Shown here piece after piece: positions 7,732-16,112 of a DNA stretch of 51,102 nt. The stretch is from Vibrio ruber DSM 16370 (GTDB taxonomy: Bacteria; Pseudomonadota; Gammaproteobacteria; Enterobacterales; Vibrionaceae): contig NZ_FULE01000068.1 of assembly GCF_900163965.1 (NCBI RefSeq), positions 1 to 51,102 on the forward strand. The letters run 5' to 3'. Below the pieces are notes generated by a model. That model made no database searches. It was not told where the DNA came from and saw nothing but the letters and a program-made list of their open reading frames with translations. Position numbers and translations under genes: made by a program. Each line of letters opens with the position of its first letter. Within the stretch, counting starts at the first letter, position 1.

Positions 7732-9291
7732 ATGAACTATCAAACCATCCAAATCTACAACCTGATGAGTTATGAATTTGCTCAGGTTGAAGGGGATTTT
7801 TCATCCCTGAACGAATCGGATATAAAATCCGTGACGCCTGCCGGAATGCGCTGTTCTGATTTTCTTGAGCAGCTTCGCAGCGGTCATCAAGTCTTACTCA
7901 CTGATACACCATCCATCCCCTTATTGATTCGGGATCGGGATGAATGGGGCAATCAATACTGGCGAGTCAATCCCGAGGTTGAGCCTCAGCTCGACTGGCT
8001 GGCATACAAGGCCTATACCGCACGGGTTGAGCTGGTCAATCATGGCATTGGCTCATCTTACGTCGGCAATGTTAACGCCTCGGTGTATACCGAGCCTTAT
8101 GTTGAACGCAATCAAGTGAAACTCACTTTAGCGCAGCGGCTGGCAAAACAGCGTCAGGAACGATTACAGGAATCAGAGAACATTCAACTGCCCCCGTCAT
8201 CATGGCAAGACACGTTTAACAAGCCGCCAATCAAACCCTCTCGTTTTGCAAAATCTGCCCTTGTGCCGAGAGGAACGTGTAATATCGGTACGCAAAGAGA
8301 GCAACTCTCATCTCTGGGTGAGTATGCGGCCTATACGCTGGCGATTGGTCAGGGGGTTGGGACGGCAGCGACTGAAGACGCTTTTTTAACGCGTATTGGC
8401 GGTGCAGCACTGGCAGAGCTACCAAACCTGACGATGAAAATTGTCGGTCGCGCTGGCATTCTGGCCGCATTTATGCCCAGCCAGCTTGGTGACGGCACGC
8501 TGTACAATGAAAATGACCTGATGGATAAAACCACGGTTGAAACCAATATCCGCTTAGGGTTCAATGCTGATAATCGGATTTACGGTTATCATGTCAATGG
8601 GGTGAATATTCCCAAACGTGAAGTGACTCGGGTCGGTGATAAATTTGTCGTTGAGTTAGAGCCGGATGTCACTATTGAATGGATACCGATGAGTGGCGAT
8701 TTTGGTGGTAAACCAATCCTTGTCAATCCCATTCCTGACCTGAAAACTTACAATATCTGGGTGTATCCGGAGGCTGAGCAAGGCCAAGAATTTGATAACA
8801 CCTACATCACGCCAATCGCTGATGCAGATTTACAAGACTACATTCTGACCTTTCCGGCAGATACCGGACTCCCACCACTGTATGTGGTATATAGTCATCA
8901 AGTGCGTCAACCGAATGGTCAGTTCGGGGCGAGTAAATACCCCAAACCGGAGCTAAACCGAACATCTCTTCGGGCTGAGACCAAAAGACAGATTGAAGCC
9001 AATGCAAGAAAACTGAATGGTCGGTTTGTGGATAATAGCGGTCGTGAGATCACTGACTGGCACTATGGACATAGGAAAGGCTTAGAAAATCGACGGATAC
9101 TCAGAGCCGCTGATGAGATGGAAATGACACAGGAAGAATTGAATGATTTTGTGAATTCACACCCTGACTATTTTCAGATTGAAGACGCCAGAACTAACCT
9201 TAGTCATGCAAACGAAAAACCGGGCAGTGATGACCTAGAAAAAATTCTTGAAGATATGGACAAATTTTTAGAGAAGAGACGATTAAAATGA
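7732..9291 (+). CDS. Polymorphic toxin: S-type pyocin domain with GH-E nuclease tip
   Basis: This 519-aa toxin is modular. Residues 1-~260 are an unrecognised N-terminal region that includes a Gly/Ala-rich hydrophobic stretch near 200-255. Residues ~270-370 match the S-type pyocin domain (IWVYPEAEQGQEFDNTYITP near 341). Residues ~415-519 are a GH-E type HNH/endonuclease VII-like nuclease with GH at 446-447 and the NLSHANE motif (His492, Glu495). By family knowledge it cleaves DNA in competing cells. I see no signal peptide, PAAR or clear MIX motif, so the export route (type VI secretion or lysis) is open. The stop overlaps the immunity gene by 4 nt (ATGA). Confidence 0.85.
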   Translation: MNYQTIQIYNLMSYEFAQVEGDFSSLNESDIKSVTPAGMRCSDFLEQLRSGHQVLLTDTPSIPLLIRDRDEWGNQYWRVNPEVEPQLDWLAYKAYTARVELVNHGIGSSYVGNVNASVYTEPYVERNQVKLTLAQRLAKQRQERLQESENIQLPPSSWQDTFNKPPIKPSRFAKSALVPRGTCNIGTQREQLSSLGEYAAYTLAIGQGVGTAATEDAFLTRIGGAALAELPNLTMKIVGRAGILAAFMPSQLGDGTLYNENDLMDKTTVETNIRLGFNADNRIYGYHVNGVNIPKREVTRVGDKFVVELEPDVTIEWIPMSGDFGGKPILVNPIPDLKTYNIWVYPEAEQGQEFDNTYITPIADADLQDYILTFPADTGLPPLYVVYSHQVRQPNGQFGASKYPKPELNRTSLRAETKRQIEANARKLNGRFVDNSGREITDWHYGHRKGLENRRILRAADEMEMTQEELNDFVNSHPDYFQIEDARTNLSHANEKPGSDDLEKILEDMDKFLEKRRLK

Positions 9292-9818
9292 AATATACCG
9301 AAAGACCGGAGTATAAGCTTTTTAAGGCCTTGAGGAATGGGCAAATACAACAAGCTGAAACATTGATTAAAGACGGTGCAGACATTCACAGAATATCAGA
9401 ATCGGAGCAATGGAGTTACTTGCATAAAATCCTGATGTCAACGTCTACAGACCCAGAGGAAAGTCCTCCGATTGAGTCTGTCCAATACCTCATTGACCAA
9501 GGGCTGGATATCAACGCAATTGATAGCTATGGCTATACGCCACTGATTTATGCTGTACGACAACAAAATATTGAAGGAATGCGGCTGTTACTGGAAAATG
9601 GAGCTGATGAGTTAATTGAACACCGAGCAAGTGATGATGCAACACCTTTGAATATGGTGTTTGATAGCAAACCCTATCGGTATGAAATTATGAAACTATT
9701 GCTTGATTTCGGTGCTGATCCTGATGCTAAAACAGAAAAGGGAAAATCAGTCCGAGAGCTTGTTAACTTACTCGATGATATGGATCCTAAGATTATTGAA
9801 TTAGTCAGTCATTACTAA
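9288..9818 (+). CDS. Ankyrin-repeat immunity protein 1
   Basis: This 176-aa protein is built of ankyrin repeats: helix pairs ending in DGADIH, QGLDINAIDSYGYTPLIYAV, NGADELIEH and FGADPDAKTEKGKS. It overlaps the toxin stop by 4 nt, so toxin and immunity are made together. Ankyrin immunity proteins next to nuclease toxins are an established pattern. From about residue 60 on it is nearly identical to the second ankyrin protein in the locus, while the first ~55 residues differ and are richer in basic residues (PEYKLFKALRNG). That N-terminal part probably sets specificity for its own toxin. Confidence 0.8.
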   Translation: MKYTERPEYKLFKALRNGQIQQAETLIKDGADIHRISESEQWSYLHKILMSTSTDPEESPPIESVQYLIDQGLDINAIDSYGYTPLIYAVRQQNIEGMRLLLENGADELIEHRASDDATPLNMVFDSKPYRYEIMKLLLDFGADPDAKTEKGKSVRELVNLLDDMDPKIIELVSHY

Positions 9819-10108
9819 ATAAAGCCCAATCATAAGTAAAGCTATTGTTTAAAACGGAACCGATTCAGAGTCGCATGATGTCGTGGCTCTTTTTGTATCA
9901 GCCCTTTTCCTGCAAAATCAGGGCTTGCAAAGATAGTCAATATGTTTAAAAATCAAGCAAACCTTAAATTAGGCACTTCATTGTTGTTCATGTAAGTATA
10001 TGATTATTCAAAACAATTGCGTGTAGCAATGTGTGTATAAAATTGGTTTTTTTAATAAGCAAAACTTCAATTAATTTCAATAAAATCATTTGGTTATAAT
10101 TGGCGTTA

Positions 10109-10287
10109 AATAATCCACGGATGATTTTTCAGGATTGCTTGAGCAGGATGCGAATCAATCCGACCCTGATGACGCGCGCTGAACTTAAACCTAGGCCTTT
10201 TGGGGTACTTTTTCGGCCTTGAAAAAGTACCTGGGGCGCGTTCGAGAATGCTAATGAAATCGAAGAACGGGATTGCGCACCAAACCA
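10109..10287. repeat. Divergent partial copy of the accessory-block repeat (copy E)
   Basis: Within the 9819-10333 gap, this segment aligns with the right-hand part of the repeat found at 12.6-16.2 kb. It shares the stretch gagcagg...gcgaatcaatccgaccctgat, a central hairpin, ctggggcgc, and gctaatgaaatcgaagaa...attgcgcaccaaacc. Its hairpin arms (10204-10214 and 10221-10231, ggtactttttc/gaaaaagtacc) differ in sequence from the other copies but still pair perfectly. It ends about 50 bp before homology to the toxin begins. The rest of the gap is AT-rich with no recognisable gene. Confidence 0.7.
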
Positions 10288-10363
10288 GCAGATTTACTAT
10301 TGAACACACCAAACCACAATTTAATCACCTCAAGAGGGCCTCCCTGTTATTCCCATCCCGGAG

Positions 10364-10912
10364 ATGGAAAAGTACGATATCTGGATCCATCCGAAAGCGG
10401 AGCAAGGGCAAGAATTTGACAACACCTACATCACGCCAATTGCTGATGCGAATTTACAAGACTATATTCTGACCTTTCCGGCAGAGACTGGGTTACCACC
10501 GTTGTATGTGGTGTATAGTCACCAAATCCGCAAGCCGAATGGTCAGTTTGGTGCGAGTCAGTATCCCAAGCCAGAACTGAATCGCACATCCCTTCGGGCT
10601 GACACCAAAAGACAGATTGAAGCCAATGCAAGAAAACTCAATGGTCAGTTTGTTGATAAGAGTGGTCGAGTGATCACTGACTGGCATTATGGACATAAAT
10701 ATGGTCTGGAAAACAGGCGGCTACTCAGAGCCGCTGACCAGATGGGAATGACTCAGGAAGAATTGAATGATTTTGTGAATTCACATCCTGACTATTTTCT
10801 TATTGAGGATGCTAAGACCAATCTGAGTCATGTGAATGAGAAGCCGGGCAGTGATGATTTAAGAAAAATTCTCAGAGATATGAGAAAATTTTTGAAAAAC
10901 AGGAAGACATAA
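10364..10912 (+). CDS. Orphan toxin tip: truncated pyocin-S/GH-E nuclease module
   Basis: This 182-aa frame is a second copy of the toxin C-terminus lacking the N-terminal ~335 residues. Homology to the full toxin actually begins at about 10334 (GLPVIPIPE against GKPILVNPIPD), but a stop codon at 10322-10324 closes the frame. No good ribosome-binding site precedes the ATG at 10364. The GH motif and NLSHVNE motif are intact, so the nuclease could be active if expressed or recombined onto the full-length gene. The tail is strongly basic (LRKILRDMRKFLKNRKT), where the first toxin has acidic residues. This is the classic orphan-cassette layout of CDI/Rhs-type loci. Confidence 0.8.
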   Translation: MEKYDIWIHPKAEQGQEFDNTYITPIADANLQDYILTFPAETGLPPLYVVYSHQIRKPNGQFGASQYPKPELNRTSLRADTKRQIEANARKLNGQFVDKSGRVITDWHYGHKYGLENRRLLRAADQMGMTQEELNDFVNSHPDYFLIEDAKTNLSHVNEKPGSDDLRKILRDMRKFLKNRKT

Positions 10913-11430
10913 TGAGTTACGAATACGAATTATACGATGCTGTACTGGATGGTGATATTAATGAAGTCAAAGCGCTTATTGATAAAGGTGCTGATATTCA
11001 TGAAGTCACGGAATCAGAGCACTGGACATACCTACATCACGTATTTATGTCTCCCTCTACAAAACTAGAGGAAAGAACACCACTCGAATCAATTCAGTAT
11101 CTGATTGACCAAGGCTTGGATGTCAACGCAATTGATAGTTATGGCTATACACCACTGATTTATGCTGTACGACAACAAAATATTGAAGGGATGCGGTTAC
11201 TGCTGGAAAACGGGGCGGATGAGTTAATTGAACATCAAGCAAGTGATGATGCAACACCTTTGAATATGGTATTTGATAACAAACCTTATCAGTATGAAGT
11301 TATGAAACTATTGCTTGATTTCGGTGCTGACCCTGATGCTAAAACAGAAAAAGGCAAATCAGTCCGAGAGTTGGTAAGTCTACTTGATGATATGGATCCT
11401 AAGATGATTGAGTTGGTTCGTCATTACTAA
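10912..11430 (+). CDS. Ankyrin-repeat immunity protein 2
   Basis: This 172-aa ankyrin-repeat protein is paired with the orphan toxin tip. Its ATG shares one base with the toxin stop (taATG). The repeats from residue ~58 onward are nearly the same as in immunity protein 1. The first ~25 residues are acidic (YEYELYDAVLDGDINE) instead of basic, opposite in charge to the orphan toxin's basic tail. Retaining it may protect the cell against siblings carrying that toxin type, or be needed if the orphan tip is recombined into the main toxin. Confidence 0.8.
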   Translation: MSYEYELYDAVLDGDINEVKALIDKGADIHEVTESEHWTYLHHVFMSPSTKLEERTPLESIQYLIDQGLDVNAIDSYGYTPLIYAVRQQNIEGMRLLLENGADELIEHQASDDATPLNMVFDNKPYQYEVMKLLLDFGADPDAKTEKGKSVRELVSLLDDMDPKMIELVRHY

Positions 11431-11710
11431 ATATAATCCTGTTATCAATATGCATCGGTATCATAAATTGACCCACAATTGCAGAGACTGTTCAACATTC
11501 TGTGTCAGCCCCCATGTCTCAGAATTCAGAGAAGGGCATTGTGTCATGACTCGAAGCCGGGTGCGGAGACAATCATAAAGGCAAAAAATAAAAAAGAACC
11601 GCGTCGCATTTTACCTTTGAGCCGTGCTAAAACGATGATAAACGGTGTTTTTTGTTGAATGCTTCTTTTATGCTAGCGCTATTCATCCACAACCACCCAA
11701 TGCTGCTATT

Positions 11711-12589
11711 ATGAAAACATCCCTCGACCATCTGCCGGAATACAAACAGCGTGAGCTTGCTACGATTTCAACGATTCTGCGTGACACGCTGGAAGACTAC
11801 CTTCAGGGCAAAACGGCGAGTAAGAGTGAATTTCGTATTCTGAAAATCATTCTGTTCGGTAGCCATGCGAAAGGTAACTGGGTCAAAGATCCGGTCAATG
11901 GTTATATCAGCGATTACGATATTCTGGTGATTGTGAATAAAGCTGCTTTGGTCGAGGAAGACGTGGTTTGGCAGCGGGCCGAAGAGCAAATTGACCGGAG
12001 AGTAAAATCCGCACCGCTCGGGTTGATTGTGCATGATTTGCAGGAAGTGAATGAGCGATTGCAACAGGGTCACTATTTTTTTAAGGATATCCGTGAAGAG
12101 GGTATCGAACTGTTTGCCGCAACGCCGAAGCCGTTGGCGATGCCGGGAGATTTAAGCGAAACCGAGTTGCGGGAGATTGCCCGTAAGCATTATGAGCAGT
12201 GGTTTGAAAGTGCTTCTGATTTTCTGGTGACTTATCGATTTGATAAAAATCGCGGCAAGTTAAAACAGGCGGCTTTTCTCTTGCATCAAGCGACGGAACG
12301 GTTTTTCGCTTGCACGTTGCTGACCTGCACCAATTACTTACCCAAATCCCACAATATCGAAAAGTTGGGGAAATTTTGTTCACAAATCGATCTGGCCTTT
12401 GCTGAGATTTTCCCGATGGACAACAAATTCCACCGCCGCAGCTTCCGGCGTCTGCAACGAGCCTATATTGATGCGCGTTATTCGGAGCATTATGAAATTA
12501 CCGAAGAAGAGTTGAATTATCTGGAGACAGAAGTGCAGCGCTTACAGGTGTTAACCGAACAGGTTTGTCGGGGGAGAATCGGGGATTGA
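11711..12589 (+). CDS. MNT-HEPN fusion protein (nucleotidyltransferase plus HEPN)
   Basis: This 292-aa protein has an N-terminal minimal nucleotidyltransferase domain (KIILFGSHAKGNW, Gly50-Ser51, and the metal-binding SDYDILV with Asp68 and Asp70). A C-terminal helical HEPN domain covers about residues 160-285 (GKLKQAAFLLHQATERFF, NYLPKSHNIEKL). In separate-gene MNT/HEPN toxin-antitoxin pairs the nucleotidyltransferase modifies and silences the HEPN RNase. In fused proteins of this type the role is less clear. The ATG at 11711 is chosen because the domain begins soon after it; the longer frame starts with GTG at 11645. The gene stands alone just left of the repeat block. Confidence 0.8.
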   Translation: MKTSLDHLPEYKQRELATISTILRDTLEDYLQGKTASKSEFRILKIILFGSHAKGNWVKDPVNGYISDYDILVIVNKAALVEEDVVWQRAEEQIDRRVKSAPLGLIVHDLQEVNERLQQGHYFFKDIREEGIELFAATPKPLAMPGDLSETELREIARKHYEQWFESASDFLVTYRFDKNRGKLKQAAFLLHQATERFFACTLLTCTNYLPKSHNIEKLGKFCSQIDLAFAEIFPMDNKFHRRSFRRLQRAYIDARYSEHYEITEEELNYLETEVQRLQVLTEQVCRGRIGD

Positions 12590-12620
12590 GTGATCGTTGT
12601 ATTTTGATTCTCTCAGTATC

Positions 12621-13057
12621 CGGCTCCTATATTTGACGCACAGTTGCGTTCCTCAATTTCAGAGGCATCGGTGCTCAGTGCGCCAGTTCATCTTTCAGAG
12701 ATGAAAGACGAACCAGAAAATCTTTTTTGTTGGGCTTGGTCACACGTTGTCCAGAACCAGCTTTTACGGGCGTCCTGCCCGGAAAAGCCTAACCATTCTT
12801 CCTTGAATGGTTTTCTTCGTTTGGTGGCTGTTTTGAGTTGGGTGAAACTCTGAATCAATAAAGCCAACTTGATCGATGTTCTCAGGGTAAAATTCATGGA
12901 TGAATTTTAAGCTTTTCGTGAGCAGGAGCGAATAAAAGCGACCCTGATTACGCGCACTGAACCCAAAAAGATGCTTTTGGTTCCTTTTGACATCCATCAA
13001 AAGGAACTGGGGCGCTTTCGAAGAAGCTAATGAAATCGAAGAAAGTCATTGCGTCCC
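12621..13057. repeat. Accessory-block repeat, copy A (~430 bp)
   Basis: This full-length copy starts at cggctcct and ends near gtcattgcg. It contains several hairpins: tcatct/agatga, cgggc/gcccg, aaccattc/gaatggtt, aaaattca/tgaatttt, and an 11-bp stem gttccttttga/tcaaaaggaac (12980-12990 and 12997-13007). Short open frames on both strands inside it change between copies and look spurious. No transposase is encoded. Confidence 0.85.
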
Positions 13058-13108
13058 AAACTCAGCATCACCCTTTTACTTTTCCAGCCTCCGGCGTTGC
13101 AGTTTTAC

Positions 13109-13465
13109 GCACAATTACGTTCCTCAATTTCAGAGGCATCGGTGCTCAGTGCGCCAGTTCATCTTTCAGAGATGAAAGACGAACCAGAAAATCTTTTTTT
13201 GTTTGGCTTGGTCGCACGTTGTCCAGAACCAGCTTTTACGGGCGTCCTGCCCGGAAAAGCCTAACCATTCATCCTTGAATGGTTTTCTTCGTTTGGTGGC
13301 TGTTTTGAGTTGGGTGAAACTCTGAATCAATAAAGCTAAATTGATCGATGAATTCAGGGGAAAATTCACGGATGAATTTTAAGCTTTTCGTGAGCAGGAG
13401 CGAATCAATCCGACCCTGATTAGCGCACTGAACTTAAAAAGATGCTTTGGTTCCTTTTGACATCC
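13109..13465. repeat. Accessory-block repeat, copy B (truncated at right)
   Basis: Copy B follows copy A in the same orientation after about 50 bp. It is very similar to A from cgcacaattacgttcctcaa to ttccttttgacatcc, where it stops inside the loop of the main hairpin, so the right arm is missing. The loss at a hairpin loop is a typical breakage point. From 13466 to 13798 I see no gene. Confidence 0.8.
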
Positions 13466-13798
13466 TTACCACAGAGCCACCATTTCTCCCCCCATCATCA
13501 CTTTTACTGACTGTTTAAACGTTGCAGTTTCCTGCAAACCCTACCTACATCAAAGAATGTCATGTTTGTGTCAATTTTTTCTGGATATTCTCTGTAACTT
13601 ATTAAATCCTATGTAGGGTGTTTAGATGCTTATTCACGAACCAATGGCGCTTATCCGTAATGAGTTCGAATGGCGGTAGCGTGGGCGAATCAGTTGTACG
13701 TAGGTTAGACGGCACAGAGCTGTAATTTCTGTTTGATAATGGTGTTTCATTGATGTTTTGATTCGATCACGTGAAGTATTTTATCGAATAGCGATAAG

Positions 13799-13836
13799 TT
13801 ATACAGAAGTATTCTCATAGAGTGGTTCTGTATAAT
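13799..13836 (+). promoter_or_regulatory. Inverted repeat overlapping a -10-like box upstream of the HEPN-like gene
   Basis: A 10-bp inverted repeat ttatacagaa/ttctgtataa (13799-13808, 13826-13835) overlaps a perfect TATAAT at 13831-13836, 27 bp before the HEPN-like gene. No good -35 box is seen at 16-18 bp. An operator covering the promoter would fit autoregulation, but this is inferred. Confidence 0.4.
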
Positions 13837-13862
13837 AAACTGTTAAGTTACCGGAAGGTTAA

Positions 13863-14393
13863 ATGCAACACGTAAAAATATATCCTCATAATGATTTATT
13901 AAATTTAGCTTATCATCAAATATCAACGATTCGCACTAAAGTTGCGAGTCGAGAGCATGATGGCCTTGGCTTGGATTGCCTTGCATGTTTAATATCACTT
14001 TCTTTTTCTGTTGAAGCAATTATTAATTTCGTAGGTTCAAAACGAATTGATGAATGGAAAGAACGAGATTCATATAAAAATAAAATAAAGAGAGTATGTG
14101 CTTTTGCGGGACAAGAATTTGATTCAAGTGTAGGCATATATAACGTTTTATGGCAGTTGAAAGAACTCAGGGATTCTATTGCTCATGGTAAACCTAGCGA
14201 ACAAATTACGACTGATGCACAAACGAGAGAACAACTTTTTGAGCAGATGGAATGCCCTTGGGATAAAGCGTTAAATCCTGAAAATGTTGAGGCTACTTAT
14301 AAAGCGGTACAGCAATTTAAGAGAGTCTTATTTAAAGGCTGCGAAATTCATCTGATTGATACCATTACGTATTCAAGGCCGGTGGCTGAGTAA
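13863..14393 (+). CDS. HEPN-like protein, candidate RNase/abortive-infection factor
   Basis: This 176-aa, AT-rich protein is helical. It carries LKELRDSIAHGKP near residue 100, the Rx4H motif (Arg-Asp-Ser-Ile-Ala-His) that forms the RNase site in HEPN-superfamily proteins. The first helices (LACLISLSFSVEAIINFVG) resemble other HEPN-like abortive-infection proteins. The start has ggaagg just upstream. It lies between repeat copies with another Abi-like gene downstream, and an attC-like site follows its stop codon. A DNA-binding or purely structural role cannot be excluded, since some HEPN-like domains are inactive. Confidence 0.65.
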   Translation: MQHVKIYPHNDLLNLAYHQISTIRTKVASREHDGLGLDCLACLISLSFSVEAIINFVGSKRIDEWKERDSYKNKIKRVCAFAGQEFDSSVGIYNVLWQLKELRDSIAHGKPSEQITTDAQTREQLFEQMECPWDKALNPENVEATYKAVQQFKRVLFKGCEIHLIDTITYSRPVAE

Positions 14394-14499
14394 CTTAACA
14401 ATACGCACCAGTAGACACTAATAATTTGGACATATGTGGTTTAAAGTTATCAGTTTGCTGAGGCAGCAAGCAAAGTGCTGCTGTGCTTGGCGTTATAAC
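14393..14499 (+). other. attC-like site after the HEPN-like gene (weak)
   Basis: The stop codon runs into acttaac, which fits the integron inverse-core pattern RYYYAAC. About 95 bp later comes ggcgttataac before the next gene's ribosome-binding site. The two ends (taacaatacgcac and gtgcttggcgtta) are partly complementary, and an internal gcagca/tgctgc hairpin lies between them. The size and place fit a cassette attC site, but the 3' core is not a perfect GTTRRRY. Low confidence. Confidence 0.3.
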
Positions 14500-14512
14500 T
14501 TAGGAGAAGGCA

Positions 14513-15490
14513 ATGGCATTGCCACCATATTCTAGTAATGTGAGATGGGCTGAGTATAAAATTGATACTCCGACTTTTCGGCTCAGTCCTGTCGAAAAAC
14601 CTGACATGTCGCCATTCTTATTTCACATGACTGGTCGAAAAGAAATATTGTCTATTTTATCTCCTGACATGGATGCTTTTCCAGAAAATAGCGGTTTTCT
14701 AAAGTCAGCTATCCCAGAAGCACAAGGAGAGGACAGAAATTATACTGCAGAAGTTGTTTGCTTAACTGAGTCACCTACTTTTTGTTTAGACTTCTTTCGT
14801 TATCGTAGCTTCAACAGGTGGCGACAAAATCAGTTGTTTGGAATTGGGCTAGATAAAAGTGAGCTAGCAGAGCTTGGTGCTAGGCCTTGTATTTATGCCG
14901 ATGAGCAGCTAAAAAATGACCTTATTGTCATAAAACATCGGCTTGAAGAAATTGAATTGCAAGACCCTGTTCTTAGAGAACGCCTCCCTTCACTCATTAA
15001 TAGAGCATATCCACTGATGATGCCTCTTTTAGAAAACAAAGCAAGCCAAGGCTTTATGTGGGAGAGAGAGTGGCGATATGAAAATGCACAAGATAGAGGT
15101 TTAGTATTCCCTTATTCAGCGATTAAAATTATATGTTGCCCAGAAAACGAGGAAGAAGGAATCAGACATGTTTTGGGGATATACTCAAATAACATTAAAT
15201 TTGTGAGATCTTGGCGAGAATACAATGAAGTTACTAGTTATCTAAAAAATAGAAAGCGTGAGATGCATGTTCCCAGCAAGCTTTCATATAGTAATGACCA
15301 AGAATATTTAAGCGCATTAAAAGAGCAGTTGGTCAATTATCGATCTGTTTTTAATCGAATAGAAGCATTCAAGAATTTCATCGAAATAATTGAAAGTAAA
15401 GGAGCTTCCACAAGTGATGCTTTGCATGAACTGCAGCAGACGATGGATTCAATGATTCAGCAGATACGAAACATTCAGGATAAGTTATGA
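14513..15490 (+). CDS. AbiGi/DUF2971-like protein
   Basis: This 325-aa protein resembles the AbiGi-antitoxin/DUF2971 group. FLFHMTGRKEILSIL near the N-terminus is followed by VCLTESP, then FGIGLDKSELAELGARPCIY, then WEREWRYENAQDRGLVFP. The last ~90 residues are a predicted coiled-coil (EYLSALKEQLVNYRSVFNRI to the end). Family members are linked to abortive-infection loci, but the biochemical role is not established. The start has aggagaagg upstream. It is AT-rich compared with the backbone genes, is preceded by the HEPN-like gene on the same strand, and ends in an attC-like hairpin, so it looks like acquired defence cargo. The family call is by motif style only. Confidence 0.55.
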   Translation: MALPPYSSNVRWAEYKIDTPTFRLSPVEKPDMSPFLFHMTGRKEILSILSPDMDAFPENSGFLKSAIPEAQGEDRNYTAEVVCLTESPTFCLDFFRYRSFNRWRQNQLFGIGLDKSELAELGARPCIYADEQLKNDLIVIKHRLEEIELQDPVLRERLPSLINRAYPLMMPLLENKASQGFMWEREWRYENAQDRGLVFPYSAIKIICCPENEEEGIRHVLGIYSNNIKFVRSWREYNEVTSYLKNRKREMHVPSKLSYSNDQEYLSALKEQLVNYRSVFNRIEAFKNFIEIIESKGASTSDALHELQQTMDSMIQQIRNIQDKL

Positions 15491-15532
15491 CAAAGCATTG
15501 CAGCGGACAAGCCGCTGAATGCGGGTTATTAA
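15488..15532 (+). other. attC-like hairpin overlapping the stop codon
   Basis: Starting at the TGA stop, gcattgcagcgg (15495-15506) pairs with ccgctgaatgc (15512-15522) in an 11-bp stem with one unpaired G at 15500 and a 5-nt loop. It is flanked by gacaaa on the left and gcgggttatt on the right. The layout resembles a short integron attC site: arms around a stem with an extrahelical base, beginning at the stop codon. The outer core boxes are degenerate. Confidence 0.45.
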
Positions 15533-15608
15533 TCAAAAGGAAGTATAGATGCCAAGTGGTCAACAAATACCTGCATCACAAGTTTTATCTTCTTAGCCTT
15601 TTTAGCCT

Positions 15609-16078
15609 TTGGCTCCTAAATTTGACGCACAGTTGCGTTCCTCAATATCAGAGGCATCAGTGCTCAGTGCGCCAGTTCATCTTTCAGAGATGAAAGACGA
15701 ACCAGAAAATCTTTTTTGTTGGGCTTGGCCGCACGTTGTCCAGAACCAGCTTTTACGGGCGTCCTGCCCGGAAAAGCCTAACCATTCTTCCTTGAATGGT
15801 TTTCTTTGTTGGGTGGTTTGTTTGAATTGGGTGAAATCTCTTTAAGGCGAAGCCAAATTGATCGACGCTCTCAGGGTAAAATTCATGGATGAATTTTAAG
15901 CTTTTCGTGAGCAGGATGCGAATCAATCCGACCCTGATTACGTGCGCTGAACTCAAAAAAGATGCTTTTGGTTCCTTTTGACATCTATCAAAAGGAACTG
16001 GGGCGCTTTCGAAGAAGCTAATGAAATCGAAGAAAGTCATTGCGCACCAAACCACAGCATTACCAATCCAAACCACAA
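15609..16078. repeat. Accessory-block repeat, copy C (full length)
   Basis: Copy C starts at ttggctcct and matches copy A over its length, with the same hairpins. The main 11-bp stem is intact and only its loop differs (catcta for catcca). It ends with gcgcaccaaaccacagcattaccaatcc, a tail that recurs in partial copy D. Confidence 0.85.
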
Positions 16079-16112
16079 CATGACCAATCTTATTCCCCCG
16101 CCTTGGCTGAGG

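Noticed and set aside
7732..8500. Type VI secretion MIX or PAAR marker in the toxin N-terminus
   Set aside because: I could not see the MIX motif pattern or PAAR repeats, so the export route is left open.
12644..13369. Several 60-80-aa open frames on both strands in the repeat block
   Set aside because: They overlap each other, change length between repeat copies, and follow the hairpin pattern of the repeat; no family or ribosome-binding site supports them.
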